A stretch of DNA of 40,917 bases from assembly GCF_902491285.1 (NCBI RefSeq), contig NZ_CABUHK010000052.1:1-40917 (forward strand), in the 5' to 3' direction. Made by a program: the position numbers and the translations under genes. Positions 1 through 8,051 of this stretch are shown here, piece after piece. The notes beneath the pieces were generated by a model. The model made no database searches. It was not told the origin of the DNA and saw nothing but the letters and a program-made list of their open reading frames with translations. This stretch comes from an uncultured Bacteroides sp. GTDB taxonomy: Bacteria > Bacteroidota > Bacteroidia > Bacteroidales > Bacteroidaceae. Position 1 is the stretch's first letter, and each line of letters opens with the position of its first letter.

Positions 1-43
1 ATTAAGGAAGAAGAAGAGGAAAACCATCGAAATAAAAAAGAGA

Positions 44-979
44 TTACCACCAAATTTGACGAAGAACCCCTTTTTCTACTTTTATTGCTTCTCTTGCACC
101 AGTGCTTGCTGTGCCTTCTCTCAACATCCTTGATGCTTGTTGTTGACGTTGTGCTGACTGTTGTTGCTTTTGTTCTTCGATTTGTTCTTTCCGTACGATG
201 TTTGCCAAGTCTTCTAACGTGTTGGCGTATGTATATTCTCGTTCTGTCCACTGCCGTACGTTAGGTTCTTCATTATAATAAACATAAGTTTTTTGAGTAG
301 TCCAGTTCTGGTGATTATCGTATGTGTACTCATAGGAAATATTGCCATCTTTCATTATATCCCCATATTTATTATACTGACAACCTGTTTTTTTAAGTTG
401 AGAATTTGTTTTAACATTGATAGGAATAATTACTCGATCTGTCAATCTTCCGTCAGCATTATAGGTTAGAATTTTTTCTTCTGTAAGAGAATACGAGTGT
501 TTGATTTTTTCTTTTAAACTGACTCCCCCGTCCCGAAAAGATCTTCTGTAACGATTTATTTCGACTAATTTCCCATTTGAAGCATAAATATATTCATTGA
601 TTTTTATTGTATCTATTTGGGCTACCTTGACCATCATTCTTTCTGTATTCATCGTTTCTATGGAGTCTAATTTTACTGTTATTTCTTTAATTAGTTTCTG
701 GGCTTCATTATAAATATAATAAGTACTATATGTGTCATGTGTGTATTCATTGATCTTTTTACGAATAATTCCTCGTTCGTTGTAAAATATCTGATTAGTA
801 TTTTTAATGCCTTTTTTAATATGTTCTCCGAACTTAGTCTCTGTTTCATATTCAATCTCTTTTACAGATACTACTATGCCTTTCAAGTTATCTTTTTTCC
901 AATCATGCTCTTGTGTTAACCCCTTCTCGGTAATACCCAATAATAAACCAATGAACAATACAAATTTTATTAGATTCAT
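44..979 (-). CDS. Secreted hypothetical protein with YD-like tyrosine-rich repeats
   Basis: I do not recognise a named family. The start at 979 gives 311 aa and puts a signal peptide (about residues 1-22, hydrophobic FVLFIGLLLGI, then TQ) at the N terminus. The frame stays open upstream to 1201, but that extension runs through a structured RNA element and gives an implausible leader, so I reject it. The mature part is rich in Tyr, Asn, Lys and Glu, with repeating blocks such as YEYTYDNHQNWTTQ that resemble the YD/RHS-like repeats of secreted Bacteroidetes proteins. The C terminus is a Gln/Arg-rich helix (QQQSAQRQQQ) followed by a basic tail. A periplasmic or surface location is inferred from the signal peptide. 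The gene has no obvious promoter of its own and may depend on read-through of the RNA terminator just upstream. Confidence 0.6.
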   Translation of the reverse strand: MNLIKFVLFIGLLLGITEKGLTQEHDWKKDNLKGIVVSVKEIEYETETKFGEHIKKGIKNTNQIFYNERGIIRKKINEYTHDTYSTYYIYNEAQKLIKEITVKLDSIETMNTERMMVKVAQIDTIKINEYIYASNGKLVEINRYRRSFRDGGVSLKEKIKHSYSLTEEKILTYNADGRLTDRVIIPINVKTNSQLKKTGCQYNKYGDIMKDGNISYEYTYDNHQNWTTQKTYVYYNEEPNVRQWTEREYTYANTLEDLANIVRKEQIEEQKQQQSAQRQQQASRMLREGTASTGAREAIKVEKGVLRQIWW

Positions 980-1022
980 ACTTTTTGTTTTTTTATTCTC
1001 CCCAGTTACCATAGGAGTATTC

Positions 1023-1222
1023 AAAAAAAAGAAAGCGCGGAACTGCGTGCCACTATTTATCATTGAAGGTCCTAGGAAAACCCGAAAACACAAATAGATG
1101 GACAGCAGACCCGCGCTGGAAACCAACGCAGGAAACAACCATGCTATTCTCGTGTTCTCTTGAAAATTTCCTAGGTTCTCAATGACAAGAATAAAGCACA
1201 ACGCTTCTTACAATAACTTTTC
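1023..1222 (-). ncRNA. Candidate ~200-nt structured RNA, 6S-like (Bacteroidales-1 type?)
   Basis: Read on the minus strand, a promoter box (TACATTTG, 1236..1229) is followed by a segment that folds as one long rod and ends in a T-tract. The 5' AAGAAGCG (1209-1202) pairs with CGCGCTTTCTT (1039-1029). A second stem pairs CATTGAGAACCTAGGAAA (1184-1167) with TTTCCTAGGACCTTCAATG (1079-1061). A third pairs AATAG and ATGG with CCAT and CTATT. The apical hairpin is CCTGCGTTGG-TTT-CCAGCGCGGG, with all ten pairs formed if G-U is allowed. T8 follows at 1030-1023. Closing stem, large asymmetric middle and terminal hairpin at about 200 nt is the general layout of 6S RNA. I recall the Rfam Bacteroidales-1 motif being discussed as a 6S relative. 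The assignment is inference. Both ends are estimated. Confidence 0.6.
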
Positions 1223-1228
1223 TAAAAA

Positions 1229-1236
1229 CAAATGTA
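1229..1236 (-). promoter_or_regulatory. -7 box TACATTTG of the candidate structured RNA
   Basis: The minus strand reads TACATTTG, matching the Bacteroides TAnnTTTG -7 consensus. A TTTTTG lies 23 nt upstream, slightly longer than the usual spacing of about 19-21. Transcription would start near 1222. Confidence 0.5.
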
Positions 1237-1331
1237 TCGCTATACATACTTTCATTTCGCAAAAATAGCCATATTTTTTCTAAGAAGCAAATAAAATGTA
1301 AAGTCTTTATTGGAGACTCAAAATATTATCG

Positions 1332-1339
1332 TATCTTTG
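1332..1339 (+). promoter_or_regulatory. -7 box TATCTTTG upstream of the HU-like gene
   Basis: An exact TATCTTTG lies 46 nt before the ATG at 1386. A weak -33-like TTTAT sits at 1306-1310, 21 nt upstream. Confidence 0.6.
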
Positions 1340-1385
1340 TCATCGGAGTTGCAAGTGAGCAATTTCATTTAATATATTATGCGCT

Positions 1386-1859
1386 ATGAGCGTTAAATAT
1401 AGAAAAAGAAAAATCGTACTTCAATTCGACAAGGAGAGTCCGTTGTCAAAGTACGTTGCTACTAATGTAGTTATTGGTAGTATCGGTTACAACAAACTCT
1501 GTGATGAAGTAAACCAGCGTACTGGGATGCATCGGGGCATAGTAGATGTTGTATTAAAGGGTGTTCAAGACACTATGATTTCTTTTTTAGAAGAAGGCTT
1601 TTCGGTAAAGTTGGGAGAGTTCGGTTCATTCCGTCCGTCCATTCAAGCCAAAAGCCAGGATAAAGAAGAAGATGTAGACTCGGACACAATATCTAGAGTA
1701 AAGATTGTTTTTACTCCGGGAAACAAATTTCAGCAGATGCTGGGTGGAGTGAGTAAAGAATCTTTCTCTAATACGTCGAAAGATGGAGAGGAAGACAAAG
1801 GGAAACCCGATAATCCGGGTGGTGGTTCCGAAGATGAAACGCCAGATCCTTCTGTTTAA
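1386..1859 (+). CDS. HU-family DNA-binding protein with acidic/Gly-rich tail (HU-HIG type)
   Basis: This 157-aa protein is a nucleoid-associated HU/IHF-fold protein of the subgroup common in Bacteroidales. The N terminus (MSVKYRKRK) and the region around residues 35-85 (helical dimer core, then GFSVKLGEFGSFRPS) match the HU beta-arm entry, where GxFGSF-type motifs are typical. Residues 85-120 carry the second arm and a VFTPGNKFQQML helix. The last 30 residues are acidic with Pro/Gly (GGGSEDETPD), fitting the HU domain fused to a glycine-rich motif. It probably binds DNA as a dimer; the tail has no known role. It is monocistronic, with a TATCTTTG promoter before it and a strong terminator after it. 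Family assignment is firm, biological role is not. Confidence 0.85.
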   Translation: MSVKYRKRKIVLQFDKESPLSKYVATNVVIGSIGYNKLCDEVNQRTGMHRGIVDVVLKGVQDTMISFLEEGFSVKLGEFGSFRPSIQAKSQDKEEDVDSDTISRVKIVFTPGNKFQQMLGGVSKESFSNTSKDGEEDKGKPDNPGGGSEDETPDPSV

Positions 1860-1887
1860 TCTTTTTTATTTATTCTAAGCTAAACGA

Positions 1888-1922
1888 ATGAGGGAAACTG
1901 AAAAGATTCCCTCATTTTTTTT
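1888..1922 (+). terminator. Intrinsic terminator of the HU-like gene
   Basis: Perfect 9-bp stem ATGAGGGAA/TTCCCTCAT (1888-1896 with 1907-1915), a 10-nt loop and a run of eight T from 1915 to 1922. It lies 29 nt after the stop codon. Confidence 0.85.
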
Positions 1923-1953
1923 GTCATATTCGTCCGAAACCTTTCAAAACGCT

Positions 1954-2015
1954 GTTGGGCAATGGTGAAATCACGGTTGCCCAACAGTGAATTTACCGTT
2001 GCCCAACCATGATTT
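1954..2015 (+). repeat. Short palindromic repeat cluster built on TTGCCCAAC
   Basis: GTTGGGCAA (1954-1962) is followed by its complement TTGCCCAAC at 1977-1985 and again at 1999-2007, each in a longer unit of the form ACsGTTGCCCAACnrTGA. The first two can form a hairpin of 9 bp extended by GTGA/TCAC. No gene is present. It looks like a REP-type intergenic repeat. Confidence 0.6.
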
Positions 2016-2056
2016 TGTGGATAATGGCTATTTATTATCAAAATTGGTGACATAAT

Positions 2057-2104
2057 ATATCTTGTTGGCTTTTAATGATATGTATAGGATATTAACCGAT
2101 TTGT
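2057..2104 (+). repeat. Imperfect direct repeat, left copy flanking the ATPase gene
   Basis: This copy matches 3809-3858 over about 48 nt, with a 2-nt gap and roughly eight mismatches. The two share TTTAATGATATG and ATATTAACC exactly. Confidence 0.55.
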
Positions 2105-2194
2105 CAGTGAGGTTTCTATGAGGAAATTGTAGGATACAAATTGCGGAAAATAATCTTTTAACTTGCCATGATAAAGAGTTCTATTAAAAATATA

Positions 2195-2202
2195 TATCTT
2201 TG
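2195..2202 (+). promoter_or_regulatory. -7 box TATCTTTG of the ATPase gene
   Basis: An exact TATCTTTG sits 34 nt before the ATG at 2237. Because it lies downstream of the more distal ATG at 2168, it argues that 2237 is the real start. No good -33 box is visible. Confidence 0.55.
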
Positions 2203-2236
2203 CGAGACAGATGTTGATTTATACAAGGAAGCGAAT

Positions 2237-3793
2237 ATGAGCAATAAAATATATCCTATCGGTATTCAGAATTTTGAAAAGATCCGTAATGACGGTTATT
2301 TCTATGTTGATAAAACGGCATTGATGTATCAAATGGTCAAGACGGGAAGTTATTATTTCTTGAGTCGTCCGCGCCGTTTCGGAAAGAGTCTGCTCATCTC
2401 TACCTTAGAAGCCTACTTTCAAGGAAAAAAAGACTTGTTTGAAGGATTAGCAATAGAAAAGTTGGAAAAGGACTGGATAAAATATCCTATATTGCATCTG
2501 GATCTTAATATCGAGAAATATGATACACAGGAAAGTTTGGATAAGATATTGAATGATAATCTGGAATATTGGGAAAGCCAATATGGCAGCCGTCCGTCCG
2601 AGACTTCTTTTTCTCTACGTTTTGCAGGTATCATTCAACGTGCTTGCGAGAAGACGGGACAGCGGGTAGTTATTTTGGTTGATGAATATGACAAGCCTAT
2701 GCTGCAAGCTATAGGTAATGAGGAATTACAGAAACAATTCCGAGATACCCTAAAAACATTCTATGGAGCTTTGAAGACTAAGGACGGTTGCATCAAGTTT
2801 GCTCTGCTCACTGGTGTGACAAAGTTTGGCAAAGTCAGTGTGTTCAGTGACTTGAACAATCTGGATGATATTTCAATGTGGAATGAGTACATCGAAATAT
2901 GTGGTGTCAGCGAGCGTGAAATCCACGAAAATCTGGAAACGGAACTTCATGAATTTGCCGCAGCGCGAGGAATAACGTATGACAAACTTTGTGAAGAATT
3001 GAGAGAGTGCTATGACGGCTATCACTTTACGCACAATTCAATCGGCATGTACAATCCGTTCAGTCTGCTTAATGCTTTCAAACGTAAGGAATTCGGCAGT
3101 TATTGGTTTGAGACGGGCACGCCTACCTATTTGGTGAAGTTACTAAAAAAACATCATTATGACCTGGAACGGATGGCACATGAAGAAACTGACGCCCAGG
3201 TATTGAACAGCATAGACTCTGAATCCACCAATCCTATTCCGGTGATTTATCAGAGCGGATACCTCACTATTAAGGGATATGATGAACGTTTTGGCATGTA
3301 TCGTTTAGGTTTTCCCAACCGTGAAGTGGAAGAGGGTTTTATTCGTTTTCTGCTTCCTTTTTATGCGAATGTAAATAAGGTAGAATCCCCTTTTGAGATT
3401 CAGAAGTTTGTCCGTGAAGTGGAATCGGGAGATTATAATTCTTTCTTCCGTCGCTTACAGAGTTTCTTTGCGGATACCACTTACGAAGTGATTCGTGACC
3501 AGGAATTGCATTACGAAAACGTGCTTTTCATCGTTTTTAAACTGGTTGGTTTCTACGTCAACGTGGAATATCATACGAATGAAGGACGCATCGACCTTGT
3601 CTTGCAGACTGATAAGTTCATTTATATCATGGAATTTAAACTGAATGGCACGGCGGAAGATGCTTTGCAGCAGATTAACGACAAGCATTATGCCCTTCCT
3701 TTCGAAATGGACGGACGAAAGCTCTTTAAAATCGGCGTAAACTTCAGTGCGGAAACCCGTAATATCGAGAAATGGATAGTAGAAGAAAAATAG
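2237..3793 (+). CDS. AAA-ATPase-like protein with C-terminal PD-(D/E)XK nuclease domain
   Basis: This 518-aa protein belongs to a family present in many copies in Bacteroides genomes (Pfam AAA-ATPase_like plus PDDEXK_9). Near the N terminus is YPIGIQNFEKIR...YVDKT, then a modified Walker A, SRPRRFGKSL (K50, S51), and a Walker B, VVILVDEYDKP (D149, E150). The C terminus holds a nuclease-like core: GRIDLV (D453) followed by an E-x-K motif in MEFKL (E466, K468). Biochemical function is unknown; the fold suggests ATP-dependent action on nucleic acid. I chose 2237 because MSNKIYPIG is the family-typical start and the promoter box lies between the two candidate ATGs. Imperfect direct repeats flank the gene, suggesting a mobile or duplicated cassette. 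No transposase or partner gene is seen. Confidence 0.85.
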   Translation: MSNKIYPIGIQNFEKIRNDGYFYVDKTALMYQMVKTGSYYFLSRPRRFGKSLLISTLEAYFQGKKDLFEGLAIEKLEKDWIKYPILHLDLNIEKYDTQESLDKILNDNLEYWESQYGSRPSETSFSLRFAGIIQRACEKTGQRVVILVDEYDKPMLQAIGNEELQKQFRDTLKTFYGALKTKDGCIKFALLTGVTKFGKVSVFSDLNNLDDISMWNEYIEICGVSEREIHENLETELHEFAAARGITYDKLCEELRECYDGYHFTHNSIGMYNPFSLLNAFKRKEFGSYWFETGTPTYLVKLLKKHHYDLERMAHEETDAQVLNSIDSESTNPIPVIYQSGYLTIKGYDERFGMYRLGFPNREVEEGFIRFLLPFYANVNKVESPFEIQKFVREVESGDYNSFFRRLQSFFADTTYEVIRDQELHYENVLFIVFKLVGFYVNVEYHTNEGRIDLVLQTDKFIYIMEFKLNGTAEDALQQINDKHYALPFEMDGRKLFKIGVNFSAETRNIEKWIVEEK

Positions 3794-3808
3794 ATAGTAA
3801 AAAGTACC

Positions 3809-3858
3809 ATATCTTTTGTTAGCATTTAATGATATGTGCGGAATATTAACCTCTTTGT
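3809..3858 (+). repeat. Imperfect direct repeat, right copy flanking the ATPase gene
   Basis: Partner of 2057-2104. It begins 15 nt after the ATPase stop codon and lies in the leader region of pfp. Confidence 0.55.
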
Positions 3859-3984
3859 ATTTTTTGCGTCGGAAATAAAAGTTCACTGCCTTCTTTCATA
3901 ATTCGGAAAAAAGTGCGAAATTTGCAACGCTTTTCAAGTTAGACAAGAAACTTACTAACACCTTTAAATAAAAAATTAAAGAAA

Positions 3985-5631
3985 ATGACTAAAAGTGCAT
4001 TGCAAATTGCAAGGGCTGCTTATCAGCCCAAACTTCCGAAAGCATTGGCGTCAGGAGCCGTTAAAGCTGTAGCAGGTGCTGCTACTCAGTCTGTAGCTGA
4101 CCAGGAAGCTATCAAAGCATTATTCCCTAACACGTATGGAATGCCGTTAATTACATTCGAAGCCGGTGAAGCTGTAACTCTTCCTGCTATGAATGTGGGT
4201 GTAATCCTTTCTGGTGGACAGGCTCCCGGTGGACACAATGTGATTTCCGGTTTGTTCGACGGTATCAAGAAACTGAATCCGGATAGCAAGCTGTATGGCT
4301 TTATTTTGGGTCCTGGTGGTTTGGTAGACCATAACTATATGGAACTGACTGCTGATATCATCGACGAATACCGTAACACGGGTGGTTTCGATATTATCGG
4401 TTCCGGCCGTACGAAGTTGGAGAAAGAAGAACAGTTCGAAAAAGGACTTGAAATCATCAAAGAACTGGGCATCAAAGCACTGGTTATCATTGGTGGTGAC
4501 GACTCCAACACAAATGCTTGCGTATTGGCTGAATACTATGCTGCCAAGAAGTATGGTGTACAGGTAATCGGTTGCCCGAAGACTATCGACGGTGACTTGA
4601 AGAACGATATGATTGAAACTTCTTTCGGTTTCGATACTGCTTGCAAGACTTACGCAGAAGTAATCGGTAATATCCAACGTGACTGTAACTCTGCCCGTAA
4701 ATACTGGCACTTCATCAAATTGATGGGTCGTTCGGCTTCTCACATCGCACTGGAATGTGCTTTGCAGGTACAACCTAACGTATGTATCGTTTCTGAAGAA
4801 GTGGAAGCTAAAGATATGTCTTTGGATGATGTAGTGACATATATCGCTAAAGTAGTAGCAGACCGTGCTGCCCAGGGACATAACTTCGGTACTGTATTAA
4901 TTCCTGAAGGATTGGTGGAATTCATCCCGGCTATGAAACGTCTGATCGCTGAATTGAACGACTTCCTGGCTGCTAACGCAGAAGAATTTGCTCAAATCAA
5001 GAAGTCTCACCAACGTGACTATATCATCCGCAAACTTTCTCCGGAAAACTCTGCTATCTATGCAAGTCTGCCGGAAGGTGTTGCCCGTCAGTTGACTTTG
5101 GATCGTGACCCGCACGGAAACGTACAGGTATCACTGATTGAAACAGAAAAGCTGTTGTCTGAAATGGTAGCTACTAAACTGGCTGCATGGAAAGAGGAAG
5201 GCAAGTATGTAGGTAAGTTTGCTGCTCAACATCACTTCTTCGGTTATGAAGGACGTTGCGCTGCTCCGTCAAACTTCGATGCTGACTACTGCTACTCTTT
5301 GGGTTACACAGCTTCTATGTTGATTGCTAACGGCAAGACTGGTTATATGTCTTCTGTACGCAACACAACTGCTCCTGCTGCCGAATGGATTGCGGGTGGT
5401 GTGCCTATCACAATGATGATGAACATGGAACGTCGTCACGGTGAAATGAAGCCGGTTATCCAGAAAGCATTGGTGAAACTGGACGGTGCTCCTTTCAAGG
5501 CATTCGCTGCACAACGTGACCGTTGGGCTGTTGAGACGGATTATGTATATCCGGGTCCGATCCAGTACTTTGGTCCTACCGAAGTTTGCGACCAGGCAAC
5601 TAAGACTTTGCAGTTGGAACAAGCTAAATAA
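3985..5631 (+). CDS. pfp: Diphosphate--fructose-6-phosphate 1-phosphotransferase (PPi-PFK)
   Basis: This cytoplasmic glycolytic enzyme phosphorylates fructose 6-phosphate with pyrophosphate, reversibly. At 548 aa it is the long PPi-dependent type related to plant PFP subunits. Motifs seen: GGQAPGG (77-83, phosphate donor loop), GGDDS (170-174) and PKTIDGDLK (198-206). GGDDS, where ATP enzymes have a GGDGS-type motif, together with the Lys of PKTIDGDLK, marks pyrophosphate specificity in this family. [14 protein letters not shown], around residue 248, is the substrate-binding stretch. Codon use is strongly biased, as in a highly expressed gene, which explains the long antisense open frame across 4147-4881. 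No clear promoter is visible in the 190-nt leader; GAAATTTG at 3917-3924 is a weak -7 candidate. A hairpin follows the stop. Confidence 0.95.
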   Translation: MTKSALQIARAAYQPKLPKALASGAVKAVAGAATQSVADQEAIKALFPNTYGMPLITFEAGEAVTLPAMNVGVILSGGQAPGGHNVISGLFDGIKKLNPDSKLYGFILGPGGLVDHNYMELTADIIDEYRNTGGFDIIGSGRTKLEKEEQFEKGLEIIKELGIKALVIIGGDDSNTNACVLAEYYAAKKYGVQVIGCPKTIDGDLKNDMIETSFGFDTACKTYAEVIGNIQRDCNSARKYWHFIKLMGRSASHIALECALQVQPNVCIVSEEVEAKDMSLDDVVTYIAKVVADRAAQGHNFGTVLIPEGLVEFIPAMKRLIAELNDFLAANAEEFAQIKKSHQRDYIIRKLSPENSAIYASLPEGVARQLTLDRDPHGNVQVSLIETEKLLSEMVATKLAAWKEEGKYVGKFAAQHHFFGYEGRCAAPSNFDADYCYSLGYTASMLIANGKTGYMSSVRNTTAPAAEWIAGGVPITMMMNMERRHGEMKPVIQKALVKLDGAPFKAFAAQRDRWAVETDYVYPGPIQYFGPTEVCDQATKTLQLEQAK

Positions 5632-5644
5632 AAGATAAATAAAC

Positions 5645-5700
5645 AAGCGGTGAACGGTAAGTGCCATGCAGAACATCTGTATGGCTTCTGTTCACCGCTT
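5645..5700 (+). terminator. Long hairpin between pfp and the GH25 gene
   Basis: Outer stem AAGCGGTGAAC/GTTCACCGCTT (11 bp, 5645-5655 with 5690-5700) and an inner stem GCCATGCAG/CTGTATGGC (5663-5671 with 5677-5685). Only CTTTCC follows, so termination may be partial, letting some transcripts continue into the next gene. Confidence 0.55.
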
Positions 5701-5715
5701 CTTTCCATTAAGTAA

Positions 5716-6612
5716 ATGCCGCCACGCAACAACCCGATGTCTGCTGTACAGAAGAAAAAAACTGTTTCCGCTACTACACGAAAGAAGGGAACGGCTTCTT
5801 CTTCCAAATCTTCCCGTACTCCGAAAAAGGTACAAGCGAAGCATAGTCATGCCATGCCTGTTTGGCTTCGTAATGTCCTGGCAGTGATGATTGTCGGTTG
5901 TTTTTCTATTGTTTTCTATTATTTCTTTATCCGTCCGTATGCTTACCGCTGGAAACCCTGTCACGGACTAAAAGAATATGGAGTCTGCATTCCGGCGGGA
6001 TACGATATTCATGGAATTGATATTTCCCACTATCAGGGAAAAATAGACTGGCCGAAGCTCCGGCAGAACAAAGAAACTGTGACTCCTTTGCACTTTGTAT
6101 TCATGAAAGCGACAGAAGGCGGGGATCATGGTGATACTACTTTCTCGGCAAACTTTGCCAATGCCCGTAATCACGGATTTATCCGGGGAGCTTATCATTT
6201 TTATATTCCAAGCACGGATGCTTTGAAGCAAGCCGACTTCTTTATCCGCACAGTAAAGCTGGATACGGGCGATTTACCTCCTGTACTTGACGTGGAAGTG
6301 ACCGGACGAAAGGATAAGGCGGAATTGCAACAAGGTATTAAACGCTGGCTCGACCGTGTGGAATCCCATTATGGGGTGAAGCCGATTCTTTATACTTCCT
6401 ATAAATTTAAGACACGTTATCTGGACGACTCCATTTTCAACGCCTATCCTTATTGGATTGCCCATTATTATGTCGATTCTGTGAAGTATCAGGGTAAATG
6501 GGACTTTTGGCAACATACAGATGTGGGGAATGTGCCTGGAATCAAGGAAGACGTCGACTTGAATGTATTTAACGGCACGTTGGAAGAACTTAAAAATCTG
6601 ACAATTAAATAG
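5716..6612 (+). CDS. GH25 family lysozyme (N-acetylmuramidase), membrane-anchored
   Basis: This 298-aa protein hydrolyses the MurNAc-GlcNAc linkage of peptidoglycan in characterised relatives. Residues 1-47 are a Lys/Ser/Thr-rich cytoplasmic tail, residues 48-72 one transmembrane helix, and 98-295 the GH25 barrel. Conserved elements are GIDISHYQG (Asp102), KATEGG (131-136), the catalytic PPVLDVE (Asp192, Glu194), YWIAHYY and DVDLNVF. A type II anchor means the enzyme faces the periplasm, so it probably remodels the cell's own wall rather than killing competitors. A second Met at residue 8 (5737) is a possible alternative start. It lies 84 nt after pfp across a hairpin and has no Bacteroides promoter box that I can see. 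Confidence 0.9.
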   Translation: MPPRNNPMSAVQKKKTVSATTRKKGTASSSKSSRTPKKVQAKHSHAMPVWLRNVLAVMIVGCFSIVFYYFFIRPYAYRWKPCHGLKEYGVCIPAGYDIHGIDISHYQGKIDWPKLRQNKETVTPLHFVFMKATEGGDHGDTTFSANFANARNHGFIRGAYHFYIPSTDALKQADFFIRTVKLDTGDLPPVLDVEVTGRKDKAELQQGIKRWLDRVESHYGVKPILYTSYKFKTRYLDDSIFNAYPYWIAHYYVDSVKYQGKWDFWQHTDVGNVPGIKEDVDLNVFNGTLEELKNLTIK

Positions 6613-6658
6613 CGGGTATTTCTTCGCTGAACAACTTATCTCTTCTGTTATTTGTTAT

Positions 6659-6688
6659 AATCGTATTATTACTTAAAAAAATACGATT
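6659..6688 (+). repeat. Inverted repeat abutting the lpdA start codon
   Basis: AATCGTAT (6659-6666) and ATACGATT (6681-6688) are perfect complements separated by 14 nt, and the second arm ends directly at the ATG (6689). It could be an operator dyad or a leader hairpin limiting ribosome access. Confidence 0.5.
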
Positions 6689-8032
6689 ATGAATTTTGAT
6701 ATAGCTATTATTGGTGGTGGTCCTGCCGGTTATACAGCCGCCGAAAGGGCAGGTGCAAACGGATTGAAAGCCGTTCTTTTCGAGAAGAAAGCGATAGGTG
6801 GAGTATGTCTCAATGAAGGGTGTATTCCTACTAAAACTTTGTTATATTCTGCTAAAATACTGGATAGCATCAAGACTGCTTCCAAATATGGTGTTTCTGC
6901 CGAATCGCCTTCTTTTGATTTGTCTAAAATCATGAGCCGTAAAGATAAAACGGTGAAAATGCTGACAGGGGGTGTGAAGATGACTGTCAACTCTTATGGG
7001 GTGACCGTCGTAGAGAAAGAGGCTTTCATTGAGGGAGAGAAGGACGGGGTGATTCGCATAGCTTGTGACGGCGAGACGTACTCTACAAAATATCTGCTGG
7101 TCTGTACCGGCTCTGATACGGTGATTCCCCCGATACCGGGGTTGTCGGAAGTCAGTTACTGGACTTCTAGAGAAGCATTGGAAATAAAGGAACTGCCTAA
7201 AAATCTGGTTATTATCGGTGGCGGAGTGATCGGGATGGAGTTTGCCTCTTTCTTCAATAGCATGGGCGTAAAGGTTCATGTAGTCGAAATGATGTCTGAG
7301 ATACTAGGAGCGATGGATAAGGAAACGAGTGGCATGCTCCGTGCCGAATATGCCAAACGGGGAGTCACTTTCTATCTGAATACGAAAGTGGTGGAAGTGA
7401 AACCGAATGGAGTTGTAATAGAGAAAGACGGGAAAAACTCAACGATTGAGGCGGATAAGATACTGCTCAGTGTAGGTCGAAAGGCAAACCTATCCGGCGT
7501 CGGACTGGATAAATTGAACATTGAACTTTTGCGGAACGGGGTAAAGGTGGATGAACATCTACAGACTTCCCACCCCAATGTATATGCCTGCGGAGATATT
7601 ACGGGATATTCTTTGTTGGCGCATACTGCCATTCGTGAAGCGGAAGTTGCTGTCAATCATATTTTGGGAGTGGAAGACCGGATGAATTACAATTGTGTTC
7701 CGGGGGTAGTCTACACCAATCCCGAAGTGGCAGGCGTAGGAAAGACTGAAGAAGAACTGATAAAACAAGGACTTCCTTACCGTGTCTCAAAATTACCTAT
7801 GGCTTATTCCGGACGATTTGTTGCGGAGAATGAGCAAGGCAACGGGCTTTGCAAGTTGATTCAGGATGAAGAAGGGAAAATCATCGGTTGCCATATGTTG
7901 GGAAATCCTGCATCGGAACTGATTGTGGTGGCCGGTATTGCCATTCAGAGAGGATACACGGTGGAAGAGTTCCAGAAAACTGTATTTCCGCATCCTACGG
8001 TCGGAGAGATTTATCATGAGATAATGTTTTAA
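6689..8032 (+). CDS. lpdA: Dihydrolipoyl dehydrogenase (E3)
   Basis: This 447-aa FAD enzyme re-oxidises the dihydrolipoyl groups of 2-oxoacid dehydrogenase complexes, passing electrons to NAD+. The N-terminal FAD loop IIGGGPAGYTAAE (8-20) is followed by the redox disulfide GGVCLNEGCIPTK (Cys40, Cys45). The NAD loop VIIGGGVIGMEFAS lies near 174-188, the second FAD contact YACGDITG near 299-306, and the catalytic His-Glu pair in HPTVGEIYHE (His435, Glu440) at the C terminus. It is the first gene of a run lpdA-lplA-E2-E1-flavodoxin, so it is probably the dedicated E3 of that complex, though it could also serve a glycine cleavage system elsewhere. Regulation may act through the inverted repeat touching its start codon. 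Confidence 0.95.
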   Translation: MNFDIAIIGGGPAGYTAAERAGANGLKAVLFEKKAIGGVCLNEGCIPTKTLLYSAKILDSIKTASKYGVSAESPSFDLSKIMSRKDKTVKMLTGGVKMTVNSYGVTVVEKEAFIEGEKDGVIRIACDGETYSTKYLLVCTGSDTVIPPIPGLSEVSYWTSREALEIKELPKNLVIIGGGVIGMEFASFFNSMGVKVHVVEMMSEILGAMDKETSGMLRAEYAKRGVTFYLNTKVVEVKPNGVVIEKDGKNSTIEADKILLSVGRKANLSGVGLDKLNIELLRNGVKVDEHLQTSHPNVYACGDITGYSLLAHTAIREAEVAVNHILGVEDRMNYNCVPGVVYTNPEVAGVGKTEEELIKQGLPYRVSKLPMAYSGRFVAENEQGNGLCKLIQDEEGKIIGCHMLGNPASELIVVAGIAIQRGYTVEEFQKTVFPHPTVGEIYHEIMF

Positions 8033-8051
8033 TTCTTATTCCGCCAAGTCT

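Noticed and set aside
1..43. Possible coding end of a plus-strand gene at the window edge (Glu/Lys-rich reading)
   Set aside because: Too short to judge; the frame continues into sequence that is clearly the complement of the first minus-strand gene.
980..1201. N-terminal 74-residue extension of the first hypothetical protein
   Set aside because: It overlaps the structured RNA and its terminator, while the internal ATG at 979 begins a proper signal peptide.
1954..2007. CRISPR-like short repeats
   Set aside because: Only three 9-nt cores, one inverted, with spacers of 13-14 nt and no cas genes.
4147..4881. Open frame of 244 aa on the minus strand inside pfp
   Set aside because: It is antisense to a highly conserved gene, has no promoter or family resemblance, and is explained by the strong codon bias of pfp.
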